Shown here in pieces: positions 43,310-51,756 of a stretch of DNA of 64,000 nt. The translations under genes and the position numbers were made by a program. The stretch's first letter is position 1. The number at the start of each line of letters is the position of its first letter. Origin of the DNA: Anodontia alba (lineage: Eukaryota > Mollusca > Bivalvia > Lucinida > Lucinidae); contig OZ024836.1 of the NCBI GenBank assembly GCA_964016985.1, positions 36,574,152 to 36,638,151 on the forward strand. The letters run 5' to 3'. The notes under the pieces were generated by a model. It was not told the DNA's origin, ran no database searches, and saw only the letters and a list, made by a program, of their open reading frames with translations.

Positions 43310-44255
43310 AGCAGTCAACATTTTAAAATGTCTTTTTTTATTTTCCCCCAAAAAACATTTTAACATTTCATGCAAATTGTAAATTGTCTCCAGTGGAGAC
43401 AATTTGCATGAAATGTCAAATCCTGTTTTCTTGGAAAAATCATAATATTATCAATTTGTTGTCTGCTGTTTTAGCCCCAAAAGCAGTAAAGGTGGATATA
43501 AATGCAAAAAAATATATTTTAATTTACAAAAAAATTAATCAATGTAATTTTCTCAAAGACTAAGTGACATTAACCTCATGGTCACTAAGGAAAGGTAGGG
43601 CAAGTAATGGATAAAACTTGAACCACTATCTATTGTCAGTATAAGTGCAGATTTGATAAAATCCAGACATTAAACACAGGTTTTCAGAAAACAAAAGAAT
43701 TTGAAAAATTTGAACATCAAACTTTAAAGTACCAGGCACAATTGTAGCAGACAACACTTTTAAACTATTTTTTTTCTTTTTTTCATAGAAAATAAGCTGA
43801 TGTTTCATGTGAACTATCTGCCAGGCAGACCATTCACATGAAATGTCAAGACTTATTTTCTATGAAAAACAAACTTAGAATGTTGTCTGATACAAATTTT
43901 GCTTGTAGCTTTAAGAGTTAACAGGACACAGGTGGTATGTTCTACCACCTGACCTTTAACCTTTAAAGCAGTGAGCGAAATGGCAGCAGACAACATTCCA
44001 GCGGGCTTTTTTTTTTTTTTTTTTTTTTTTTTTTTCTGAGAAAATAAGACTTGGCATTTCCATGTGACTCGTCTGCTAGGCAGTACCGTAGAATTCTCTT
44101 GGTTAACATTTAGCACTCTGGGTAAAATTTTCAGCAGACAACATACTGAAATATTACTTATTTTTTCCATAAAACAAGTTTAACATTTCATGCCAATTGT
44201 CTCCACTGGACAAAATTTGCAAGAAATGTCAATTCCTGTTTTCTAGAAAAAATAA
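43310..44255. repeat. Series of 'atttcatg.gaa' hairpins
   Basis: 43345-43440 pairs 'atttcatgcaaattgt' with 'gacaatttgcatgaaatgtc'. 43790-43870 pairs 'gaaaataagctgatgtttca' with 'gtcaagacttattttctatg'. 44175-44250 is a third. A T run occupies 44009-44035. Confidence 0.7.
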
Positions 44256-44325
44256 GAAAAATAACATCCACGTGTGTTGTCTGCTGAATAAGCCCAGAGA
44301 GTGGTAAAGGTTTAGTGATACATAC

Positions 44326-44442
44326 CAATGACATGTCACCATACAATTCTTTCTGGATCTTCATCCAGCACAACCTGTGGTTAAGATTTTCAATATTTGG
44401 ATCCATCATCTTCTCTGTGTATTTTGTGAAAACTTGCTTCAA
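44326..44442 (-). CDS. POLRMT: POLRMT e3
   Basis: Thirty-nine codons, LKQVFTKYTEKMMDPNIENL then NHRLCWMKIQKELYGDMSL. It aligns with human ALQNHYRKYLCLL and the 'PRQYWEAL' segment after it. The acceptor is 'gttgtcag|TTGAAG' at 44443 and the donor 'TCATTG|GTATGT' at 44325. Phase 0 at both ends. The intron upstream runs 13.8 kb to e2 and holds the DIRS and hAT-like elements. Confidence 0.88.
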
Positions 44443-44469
44443 CTGACAACAGAGAAAATACATGTATGA

Positions 44470-44665
44470 GGTGATGATTTAGTGTTTTATGTCTCTTTCT
44501 ACATTATTTAAGTCATCTTGATAAAATGGAAGGGTGATAATGAAAGGATCTGTGCAATGAAACGCCATAGTAATGAGCTAAATTCCACCTCCAGCAGGTT
44601 TCGAACACGGGAGCTCGTCATCTAAAGTCGAAAGCACTAACCACTCAGCCAGGCAGACACTTCGA
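44470..44665 (-). repeat. SINE-3 copy
   Basis: Body 'agtgttttatgtctctttct' and head with 'ggctgagtggttagtgcttt'. The B box is decayed to 'gtttcgaacacgg'. Confidence 0.7.
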
Positions 44666-44754
44666 GAAAATATGTAAATAAAACTATATTCGTAAACAAT
44701 GCTCCAGATAAAAGCACAATCATAGTTCCAGATAAGAGGGGTATCAGATAAATA

Positions 44755-44778
44755 TTTTTCTTATTTCTCCACGAAAAT
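44755..44778. repeat. Left stub of a P5 hairpin split by the DIRS element
   Basis: 'cttatttctccacgaaaat' is the start of a P5 hairpin. Its continuation, 'atatgttatgggtactcatt', resumes at 50961, immediately beyond the DIRS right end. Confidence 0.85.
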
Positions 44779-44978
44779 GAAGTTTTTTAAAAAGTAAAAC
44801 ATATTTTAACGAGTAATACTTAACCTATAGATAATGTGCTATTCTATTCTGTTATTCACCCCCTCCACAGAAAAAACGACCTTTCAGTCGTTATAAAGTC
44901 TTAATTCAGAAGGTCCCTTAACAGTTACCTGTATGACGTAGTTCCTCCCGCTCAAATGATCACGTGTCAGTTTCTTTT
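44774..44978 (+). repeat. DIRS inverted terminal repeat, 3' side of the element
   Basis: 'aacctatagataatgtgcta' through 'gatcacgtgtcagtttctttt' is the near-exact inverse of 50782-50940. The outermost ~40 bases differ between the two ends ('gagtaatactt' versus 'ttcgtaatacat'), which allows the internal complementary region to be read unambiguously. Confidence 0.93.
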
Positions 44979-45039
44979 ATGTGTAAAACAATACACAATT
45001 AGGAGAAAGGAGCGAGGGAAGGGAGGTGGGACGATAAAT

Positions 45040-45135
45040 ACTTATCTATAGGTTAAGTATTACTCGTTAAAATATGTTTTACTTTTTAAAAAACTTCATT
45101 TTAACTTCGTAATACATTAACCTATAGATAATGTG
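45040..45135. repeat. DIRS internal complementary region
   Basis: 45050-45104 ('aggttaagtattactcgtta' to 'aaaaaacttcatttt') is the inverse of the element's outer left end (44774-44828). 45100-45135 ('attttaacttcgtaatacat', 'taacctatag') is the inverse of its outer right end. The two overlap by ATTTT. This is the joined-ends template expected from DIRS replication through a circle. Confidence 0.93.
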
Positions 45136-45378
45136 CTAGAATTTGTAGAATAGGAGGGAGGATTTCTCCTAATAAGTTAGTCCCAACTTCTGAATTAAGG
45201 CTTAATAAAAGGATTTATTTTTTATATATATATAATGAGGACATAATTAGTGCTTAAGGCAATAATAAGATCCTTTAACCAAGGATAAAGTAATCCAGGG
45301 TTAACATATATATATAATAAAGATATAATTAGTACCTCTCTAGTATAGCATCAGGTCTAGGGGGGCTGTTGACGTTGT

Positions 45379-48291
45379 CTACACATCCATAGCTGATTGC
45401 TGTTGGCCCCCCACCACTTTTTGGGCCACTACAATGGGGCCCAAACTTTGGAGATTCTGTGCTTGTTGAGACATGTCTCTGAGATAGAATTTGGCAAAAG
45501 TTGATGAACTATTCCAAACCGCTGCTTGAAGTATATCATTGAGAGGAACTTTGTCGAAGAAAGCCCAAGAAGAGGAAAGAGCTCTAACTTCATGAGCTTT
45601 GATTTTAAGGAAAGAGATATCTCGTTTAGTGAGTTTCCTATAGGCAAGTTTAACAGTGTAAGATATCCATCTCGAGACAGTATCTTTAGAGATATCCTTA
45701 TTGCCTTTAATAGGAAGAAAAAGTCTAGTTCTATTTTGGCGATAAGAGCTAGTCATTTTGAGATAGAATTTCAGAGCCCTAACGGGGCAAAGAAGTCTGT
45801 CAGTATGTTCCCATTTACATATTCGAGCAAGACTAGGAACAACAATAGGATCTGGTTTAACAGAAGGAAGCTGGTTTTTTGCTAAAAAACCAGATTTAAG
45901 AATCAAGGAAACTGAACCATCAGATTGATTAAATCTTAAATGTTGTGAATCCATAGCTAGAGCATGTATTTCACTACACCTTTTAGCAGTGGCAAGAGCT
46001 AAGAGAAAGGCTGTCTTAATAGTAACGTGAAATTTAGAAGCCTTATCAAGAGGTTCAAAAGGTGGTTTTTGTAGACATACTAAAACCCATGATAAGTCCC
46101 ATTTAGGTGTAAGAGATCTTTGTACTGGTCGTTGAAGTTCAAAAGATCTGATAAGTTCAGATAAAACTGGATTAGATCCGATTCTATTACCAGTTTTGAA
46201 TTTTAAAGTGTTAGAGATCATAGATCTATAACCTTTAATAGTACTAATCTGACATTTCTTTTCCGAAAAAAGAAAGATTAAGAAATCAGCTATAACTGTA
46301 ATAGGGGCCGAGATCGGATTAACCTTTTTTGTATGACACCAATTAGAGAAGATGGTCCATTTTGCATCGTAGACTTTTTGTGTAGATGCTCTTCTTGATC
46401 TGGAGACAAAATCTGCAACGTTTTGTGAAAATTTCTTATCTCTGATTGATTGTTTGATAACTCCCAAGCGTGAAGGTCGAGAATTGGGAGGTTTTGATGT
46501 ACAAATCTTCCTTTGGATTGAGTCAGTAGTCTTGGAATTAGTGGCAGACGAATCGGAGCTGACACTAATAGAAGAAGAAGTTCTGAGAACCACTGTTGCT
46601 GTGGCCAGAACGGAGCTATGAGAACTATTCTGCACTGATGTTGTCGGATTTTCTCTAGAACAGCAGGTATCAGAATAAAAGGAGGAAAAGCATATGCATG
46701 AAGATGATTCCAGTCCATGGACAGGGCATCTATCGCTAGTGCTTTGTAGTCTTGTACTGGAGAGACATATAATGGGAGTCTGTGGTTGAATCTTGTCGCA
46801 AACAGATCCACGTTTGGGAAGTTGAGCATCTGGAATACTGAATTCGCAACTGTTTGATCCAGAGCCCATTCTGTCTTGATAGGTTTGTCTAGTCTTGAGA
46901 GGCGGTCTGCAAGAATGTTGAATTTGCCTGGGATGTGACGTACTCTGATAACTATGTCTTGTTCCAGGCACCAATTGAGTATTTTCCAAACTTCTACGCA
47001 AAGATTGGGGGAATGAGTGCCACCCTGTTTGTTGATATATGAGACCACCGTTGTGTTGTCTGTGGATATCATGATGCAAGAATGGTGAATAAATGTTTTG
47101 GCTTGTTTCAGTGCTAATCGTATGGCCATCATTTCTAACATATTGATATGGAGCTGGGATTGGTTTTCTGTCCAGCGACCATGAAAGGACAGTGTTGTCG
47201 GCTCTAAATGAGCTCCCCATCCGTAATGACTGGCATCCGTATAAAGGAAGAATTTGGGGTCTGGAGGATGGATTGAAGTCCCTGACTCGAATCGAAAGGG
47301 GTTTATCCACCATTGTAAGTGAGATCGAATCATGCCGTTTATCGAGATCGGGTGATCGAGAGGAAGAATATGAGGTTTCCAGACTGACAGCAGGCACATC
47401 TGAAGAGGACGTAAGTGCAGTCTGCCCAGGAGAACAAGGTCTGCTGCAGCACTGAGTTTGCCCAAAAGAGAAAGGAAAGTTCGTGCCGATACATGTTTTG
47501 CTGACATTATTTTCTTGATTGATAGAATTAGGTTCTGTACACGATCCGCTGGAACCCTGACTAAATTTTGTTGCGTCAGAAATTCCATACCTATGAAGGT
47601 GAATTTCTGAGCAGGAAAGAGGTCTGACTTCTTGAGATTTGGCAGAAAACCTAGGCTTTGAATAGTTTGAATGCAAATCTTTGTCTGAGTAATCAGACGG
47701 TTGTGAATCAGATTTTTTATCAGCCAATCGTCTAGGTATGGAAAAACTGATATGGCACGTTGGCGTAGAAAAGCTGCAATAGCGTCCATCAGTTTCGAGA
47801 AAATTAACGGACTTAGGGACATTCCGAACGGTAGGGCCGAAAAGTGATATACTTGATCTTCGTGTACGAAACGAAGATACTTCCTGGATTGACGATGTAT
47901 CGGCACATGTAGATATGCATCTGTTAAATCTATGGAGACAGCCCAATCGTTGAGTCTCATCGCTTGTCTTACCGATTTGACTGTCTCCATTTTGAATGCT
48001 TGTTTTTCTATGTAACGGTTTAATAAAGACAGGTCTAATATTAAACGAAACTTTCCGTTCTTTTTTGGCACAAGGAATATCCGGGAATAAAAGCCGGGAG
48101 TTTCCGGATTCTGTACCCTTTCCACTGCCCGTTTGTTGAGAAGATTTTCGATCTCTTCTCTGAGAAACGGGGAGGAGGATTGACTCATTCTGATCGGAAC
48201 AGATGACAAAGGAGGAATTTTGATGAATGGTATCCTGAATCCGTTTCGTACGATAGAGAGGACCCATTTGTTGTCTGTTATTTCCTCCCAT
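45379..48291 (-). CDS. DIRS tyrosine recombinase ORF
   Basis: Only the last ~350 codons are recognisable: a tyrosine recombinase with catalytic Arg in LATAKRCSEIHAL (about residue 771), His-x-x-Arg in KAHEVRALSSSW (900/903), Trp926 and nucleophile Tyr935 in FAKFYLRD. It would cut and join the circular DNA intermediate into the target. The frame is open for 970 codons back to 48291, but residues 1 to ~600 overlap the RT ORF in another frame, are Ser/Gln-rich and look like a shadow. The true start is probably near 46500 or by frameshift. All core residues are present, so it may be functional. Confidence 0.9.
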   Translation of the reverse strand: MGGNNRQQMGPLYRTKRIQDTIHQNSSFVICSDQNESILLPVSQRRDRKSSQQTGSGKGTESGNSRLLFPDIPCAKKERKVSFNIRPVFIKPLHRKTSIQNGDSQIGKTSDETQRLGCLHRFNRCISTCADTSSIQEVSSFRTRRSSISLFGPTVRNVPKSVNFLETDGRYCSFSTPTCHISFSIPRRLADKKSDSQPSDYSDKDLHSNYSKPRFSAKSQEVRPLSCSEIHLHRYGISDATKFSQGSSGSCTEPNSINQENNVSKTCIGTNFPFSFGQTQCCSRPCSPGQTALTSSSDVPAVSLETSYSSSRSPDLDKRHDSISLTMVDKPLSIRVRDFNPSSRPQILPLYGCQSLRMGSSFRADNTVLSWSLDRKPIPAPYQYVRNDGHTISTETSQNIYSPFLHHDIHRQHNGGLIYQQTGWHSFPQSLRRSLENTQLVPGTRHSYQSTSHPRQIQHSCRPPLKTRQTYQDRMGSGSNSCEFSIPDAQLPKRGSVCDKIQPQTPIICLSSTRLQSTSDRCPVHGLESSSCICFSSFYSDTCCSRENPTTSVQNSSHSSVLATATVVLRTSSSISVSSDSSATNSKTTDSIQRKICTSKPPNSRPSRLGVIKQSIRDKKFSQNVADFVSRSRRASTQKVYDAKWTIFSNWCHTKKVNPISAPITVIADFLIFLFSEKKCQISTIKGYRSMISNTLKFKTGNRIGSNPVLSELIRSFELQRPVQRSLTPKWDLSWVLVCLQKPPFEPLDKASKFHVTIKTAFLLALATAKRCSEIHALAMDSQHLRFNQSDGSVSLILKSGFLAKNQLPSVKPDPIVVPSLARICKWEHTDRLLCPVRALKFYLKMTSSYRQNRTRLFLPIKGNKDISKDTVSRWISYTVKLAYRKLTKRDISFLKIKAHEVRALSSSWAFFDKVPLNDILQAAVWNSSSTFAKFYLRDMSQQAQNLQSLGPIVVAQKVVGGQQQSAMDV

Positions 48292-48323
48292 TTTTCCGCA
48301 AAATGGGCCAATCGTCCTCCCAC
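46290..48323 (-). CDS. DIRS reverse transcriptase / RNase H ORF
   Basis: 677 codons. RT: DLTDAYLHVPI (about 132), LPFGMSLSP (164) and the catalytic YLDDW (196-200). RNase H: YTDASHYGWGAH (361), Glu397 in LEMMAIRLAL, STDNTTVVSYI (420) and HIPGKFNILADRLSR (463). The part after it (DLFATRFNHRLPLYVSP, AYAFPPF, APFWPQQQWF) corresponds to the region assigned a methyltransferase-like domain in DIRS elements. The first codon shown is GTG; the frame is open upstream through the end of Gag, so a frameshift from Gag is plausible. The last ~67 codons overlap the start of the recombinase domain. Confidence 0.93.
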   Translation of the reverse strand: MGGRLAHFAEKWEEITDNKWVLSIVRNGFRIPFIKIPPLSSVPIRMSQSSSPFLREEIENLLNKRAVERVQNPETPGFYSRIFLVPKKNGKFRLILDLSLLNRYIEKQAFKMETVKSVRQAMRLNDWAVSIDLTDAYLHVPIHRQSRKYLRFVHEDQVYHFSALPFGMSLSPLIFSKLMDAIAAFLRQRAISVFPYLDDWLIKNLIHNRLITQTKICIQTIQSLGFLPNLKKSDLFPAQKFTFIGMEFLTQQNLVRVPADRVQNLILSIKKIMSAKHVSARTFLSLLGKLSAAADLVLLGRLHLRPLQMCLLSVWKPHILPLDHPISINGMIRSHLQWWINPFRFESGTSIHPPDPKFFLYTDASHYGWGAHLEPTTLSFHGRWTENQSQLHINMLEMMAIRLALKQAKTFIHHSCIMISTDNTTVVSYINKQGGTHSPNLCVEVWKILNWCLEQDIVIRVRHIPGKFNILADRLSRLDKPIKTEWALDQTVANSVFQMLNFPNVDLFATRFNHRLPLYVSPVQDYKALAIDALSMDWNHLHAYAFPPFILIPAVLEKIRQHQCRIVLIAPFWPQQQWFSELLLLLVSAPIRLPLIPRLLTQSKGRFVHQNLPILDLHAWELSNNQSEIRNFHKTLQILSPDQEEHLHKKSTMQNGPSSLIGVIQKRLIRSRPLLQL

Positions 48324-48369
48324 TGGAATGTCCGCGAGCGGAAGAGCAGGCAGTGGAAAGGGCGGGCCT

Positions 48370-50037
48370 TCATAATCTTGCGGAGGAAGAGGCAGGTTTA
48401 GAGGAGGGGAACTGACGGATGTTACCAGTCCTCTTGATATTATCTTTCTTAATGTGAGAAGATGAGCTTTGAGGAATATTTTTGGACCTATACGACTGCG
48501 TAGGTTTAGGTCTGGATGTTGTTTGTTTAGCAGGATATTTAGGTATCTTGAAAGCTCTGCTCTGCGAAGGAGGCTTATAAGAATGAGATTGTGACTGAAT
48601 GGATGTAGAAGCTAGAAACCTTTGCTGTTGAGCTTCGAAGTTTGATTTAGCTATTTCTTTTATCCTGCCGTCAAATAAGGATTTTGAGTTAATAGGAGCG
48701 TTCCTTAACTCGTATGTGGAATTGTCGAGTAGTAGTTTAGACGAAGCTAGGGCTGCGTCCCTCCTAGCTTGAAATAATTCAGTAGTTAAAAGTGTAGACA
48801 TGGCAGTAGCATGTTTAATCGATTTGGCTACGGCCTCCAGAAGTCTGGAAAGGGCCGCAACCGACATCGATTCCTGTTGTAATGAAAGGAAGGCAGCTGA
48901 AGAAAATAGATCAGCATGAGAATTAATAGCGACTAGTTTTCTAGCCTTCCTTTCCCATGCTTCTAGATTCTTGAGCGGAATAGAAGCTCTTCCTTTATTA
49001 GAAATGTCTAGGAGCGATGCATCCGCTTCTAATTGAGGGATATTATCAGTTGGCAAATATTGGTTTTGGCTCTTGTAGAATTTAGTCGGAGCAAGAGCCG
49101 AAACCAAGCTTTGCGGACAAATCCAATCTCTTGAACATTTGTCCGATTCTAGTCTATTTTGAATATATTTTGTTGTATTTTGTACTAATTTGGATTGTGG
49201 GAGGACAAGTATAGGAGTGGAACGAGACTCCATTAATTGTTCGATCCCAGAGAGAGGTTTTAATGGAGCTTGATCCTGCTGAGTTTTGGGGCATAACTCA
49301 GGAGGAAGAAGCCGGAAGACCTCGTTAATCGCACGATCAAATGACCAGACTTCGGATTCAGTTTCCGAATCTGACTCCTTATTCTGTTGAGTGAGATTCG
49401 GCTGAATCTGATCGTAATTAATAGGTTGATTTGTGATTTGACTAAAATTAGTCTCCTCAGGTTGTATTGGAGTTGGCGTTTGAACAACCTGGGGAGATTT
49501 ATGAGCCCTTGTATATCTACCAATGTCAAGTTGAGATTGGGAGGAATTTGATGAAGAAGAAGGCGTCATCGATCGTCTTCTTCTCTTTTTATGAGAGTGC
49601 TTAGATCTCTTTGAATTTTTCTTTCGCCGAGAAGAACTCAAAGAGTCTGACCTGGAAGTAGAGATAGAAGAAGAGGACGATCGATGTCTTCTTCTCTTTT
49701 TAGATTTATGCTCTCTTTTAGACTGATCCTTCCTTGAAGGTCTGGAGATAGATAAATCATTTGAATTTGGAGGCTCAATCATTACACTCGGATCTGAGAC
49801 CTGCGAAAAATCAGGTTCGAGTGGAATAATCTGTCTAGAGGAAGAAGCTGGATTAGGAAGTTCTAGTCTATTAGAACGTTCGTAACCAGGAATAAAGACA
49901 TTGGATAGTCTGTGGACACTACCCTGTGAAATATGGCTACTTATGGACGGAGCGTAGCTTTGTACAGGCACATTTATAGGAATATAACCAGGCGGAATTT
50001 GTGTTTGTAGGTCATACGGGAATGACTGTAAACCCAT
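48370..50037 (-). CDS. DIRS Gag-like protein, main part
   Basis: 555 codons. Residues ~100-170 are an Arg/Lys/Ser-rich low-complexity stretch (KSKKRRRHRSSSSS, SHKKRRRRSMTPSS). Residues ~225-460 hold a helical region with LLPPELCP, NLEAWERKARKLVAINSHAD and LLTTELFQARRDAALASS. This resembles the LAP2-alpha-like C-terminal domain known from DIRS Gag. A Ser/Pro/Gln-rich tail follows. The stop lies 46 bases before the first GTG of the RT frame. The frame is open upstream to 50238 but has no ATG there. Confidence 0.85.
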   Translation of the reverse strand: MGLQSFPYDLQTQIPPGYIPINVPVQSYAPSISSHISQGSVHRLSNVFIPGYERSNRLELPNPASSSRQIIPLEPDFSQVSDPSVMIEPPNSNDLSISRPSRKDQSKREHKSKKRRRHRSSSSSISTSRSDSLSSSRRKKNSKRSKHSHKKRRRRSMTPSSSSNSSQSQLDIGRYTRAHKSPQVVQTPTPIQPEETNFSQITNQPINYDQIQPNLTQQNKESDSETESEVWSFDRAINEVFRLLPPELCPKTQQDQAPLKPLSGIEQLMESRSTPILVLPQSKLVQNTTKYIQNRLESDKCSRDWICPQSLVSALAPTKFYKSQNQYLPTDNIPQLEADASLLDISNKGRASIPLKNLEAWERKARKLVAINSHADLFSSAAFLSLQQESMSVAALSRLLEAVAKSIKHATAMSTLLTTELFQARRDAALASSKLLLDNSTYELRNAPINSKSLFDGRIKEIAKSNFEAQQQRFLASTSIQSQSHSYKPPSQSRAFKIPKYPAKQTTSRPKPTQSYRSKNIPQSSSSHIKKDNIKRTGNIRQFPSSKPASSSARL

Positions 50038-50039
50038 GC

Positions 50040-50223
50040 CTGGTTGACTGGAGCCTAGTTGACTGGTGCCTGGTTGACTGGTGACTGGTTGACTGGTGAC
50101 TGGTTGACTGGCGACTGGATGAACGGAGATAAGTTGCCCAGTGACTGGATGACTGGTGACTGGTTGACTGGTGACTGGTTGACTGGTGACTGGTTGACTG
50201 GTGACTGGTGACTGGTGACTGGT
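50040..50223. repeat. 15-bp minisatellite inside Gag
   Basis: 'tggttgactggtgac' is repeated about ten times. Its high-coordinate end has a slipped unit ('gactggtgactggtgactgg'), the only place where the period breaks. Confidence 0.92.
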
Positions 50224-50573
50224 GGGCTTAGTGCCCGGTCAGACTCTAAGTCCGCCAGGCTGCCACCTTGATGGGTCCTGCCCCGAGCAGTAAAGCTATG
50301 AGGGGCGGTGCTCCCATCAACTGTCCCGTTGTCAGACATGTCTGACTGGGACTTCTTGGATTTCTTTGATTTCTTCTGTTTTCTCTTCTGCGTCATAACT
50401 GATTTTCTAGTAGCATGAAGGCGTCTTCTTTCTGCTAGGTTCCAAACTTTTTCTGTCCAGGAACTACAAATATAACACGGAGAGATACGTGTGCAAGAAT
50501 TACAAGTTAGACATGATAAATGTGTATCCCATTTAGCTTTTAAATGGCCACAGTTGCCGCGGGCGAAATGCAT
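50055..50573 (-). CDS. DIRS Gag N-terminal part, separate frame
   Basis: It starts at ATG 50573 with MHFARGNCGHLKAKWDTHLS, then CLTCNSCTRISPCYICSSW, a Cys-rich block (C-x2-C, C-x6-C-x2-C) typical of the start of DIRS Gag, then basic and acidic tracts. It ends in about ten copies of a five-residue SPVNQ repeat and an in-frame TAG at 50055. The rest of Gag is in another frame, so this is either a disrupted Gag or one read by a shift within the repeat. Confidence 0.8.
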   Translation of the reverse strand: MHFARGNCGHLKAKWDTHLSCLTCNSCTRISPCYICSSWTEKVWNLAERRRLHATRKSVMTQKRKQKKSKKSKKSQSDMSDNGTVDGSTAPHSFTARGRTHQGGSLADLESDRALSPPVTSHQSPVNQSPVNQSPVNQSPVIQSLGNLSPFIQSPVNQSPVNQSPVNQAPVN

Positions 50574-50781
50574 CGACTGACGCGGAAACAAAGGAAGAAA
50601 TTTAACATTGAGAAAACAAGAAATCTAAGATCGATATTTCGAAAATAAGTACATAGATAGTAGAAGGAGTGAATATAGAACCAGAGAAAGTCAAGGATAT
50701 AAAAATTTTAACCGTGTAGAATAATTTTAATCCATTTTTTCTAACACAGAATAATAATCCTTGAACATTCAAAGTCCACAG

Positions 50782-50960
50782 AAAAGAAACTGACACGTGA
50801 TCATTTGAGCGGGAGGAACTACGTCATACAGGTAACTGTTAAAGGGACCTTCTGAATTAAGACTTTATAACGACTGAAAGGTCGTTTTTTCTGTGGAGGG
50901 GGTGAATAACAGAATAGAATAGCACATTATCTATAGGTTAATGTATTACGAAGTTAAAAT
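50782..50960 (+). repeat. DIRS inverted terminal repeat, 5' side of the element
   Basis: Inverse of 44774-44978 from 'aaaagaaactgacacgtgat' to 'taacctatag'-complement. Reads outward to 'attacgaagttaaaat'. The promoter for the minus-strand transcript is expected here or just inside, but no defined motif is visible. Confidence 0.92.
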
Positions 50961-51045
50961 ATATGTTATGGGTACTCATTAGAAGTGCCTCAGTGAGGGG
51001 CTCCTAATGAGTACCTACAACATAAGTTTTCATGGAGAAATAAGA
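50961..51045. repeat. Right part of the P5 hairpin split by DIRS
   Basis: 'atatgttatgggtactcatt' to 'agttttcatggagaaataag' completes the stub at 44755-44778. Confidence 0.85.
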
Positions 51046-51169
51046 AATATATCATCAACTTAAGATTGAAGAAAGCATCTTGTCTGGATCTATGACATAC
51101 CTGCCAACTTTTGAAAATTTTCTTTATGGAGATTCATCGTGGAACGGCTTTTTTTCAACATCAAGCGTG

Positions 51170-51365
51170 TTAACCCTTGTCATGCTGAAAAAATTAAGAT
51201 GCAATGCCCACTTCTAATTTTCAGCCAATCACATTATTTGATCCAGATTGTTGTTATACATTTACATACTTAATGGCAAACTGTGCAGATCCAGAAGCCA
51301 ACTGATCTGGATCTACAGTGTTTGCAAAAGGAGGGTATATCCGGGTTCAGCAGGGCAAGGGTTAA
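51170..51365. repeat. P2b TTAA-bounded palindrome nested in the hAT-like element
   Basis: 'ttaacccttgtcatgctgaa' to 'gttcagcagggcaagggttaa'. One half of the inner hairpin is lost ('gatccagaagccaactgatc'). Confidence 0.8.
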
Positions 51366-51756
51366 GTGTTTTGCTTGAAATTCTCATAGTGGAGATTTGC
51401 AACTAAAACAAAAGAACAGAAAATCAAATATATAATACTTTATTTCACTTTGTCTAAAAATGCTGCTACTTAAAAATGCTAATGATATACTATACTTGTA
51501 TCTCATATAAGATTAAAATACTGGAATCTTTATTAGAATTAAAAGGTGCATAATTAAATCACAGCACATCGCATTATATCACAGTGGTAAAGGATTTATT
51601 TTTCCTTGTTGCATCATCATCTTCACCACAGCCACATAGATGGCCCTGACACCCCTGAAAATAGAAAATGACATGTTCCATAGTGTGTGTTATCAGGTTT
51701 AATACACGTACATTATTGTTACTGCAACATAACACTGAATATAAAATATGGAAACA

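Larger units (their letters stand above)
44774..50960 (-). mobile_element. DIRS-type tyrosine-recombinase retrotransposon
   Basis: About 6.18 kb on the minus strand, with the DIRS1 hallmarks: inverted terminal repeats (44774-44978 and 50782-50960), an internal complementary region (45040-45135) and, in transcript order, Gag, RT/RNase H, and tyrosine recombinase. There is no integrase or target duplication. The shared AAAAT at 44774-44778 and 50956-50960 marks the crossover: collapsing it restores an uninterrupted P5 hairpin. In DIRS elements the recombinase inserts a circular DNA copy. RT and recombinase look intact; Gag is split in the present reading. Confidence 0.96.

Noticed and set aside
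46500..48291. Residues 1 to ~600 of the 970-codon recombinase frame as a real protein domain
   Set aside because: They overlap the RT ORF in another frame, are compositionally biased and show no motif; kept only as a finding.
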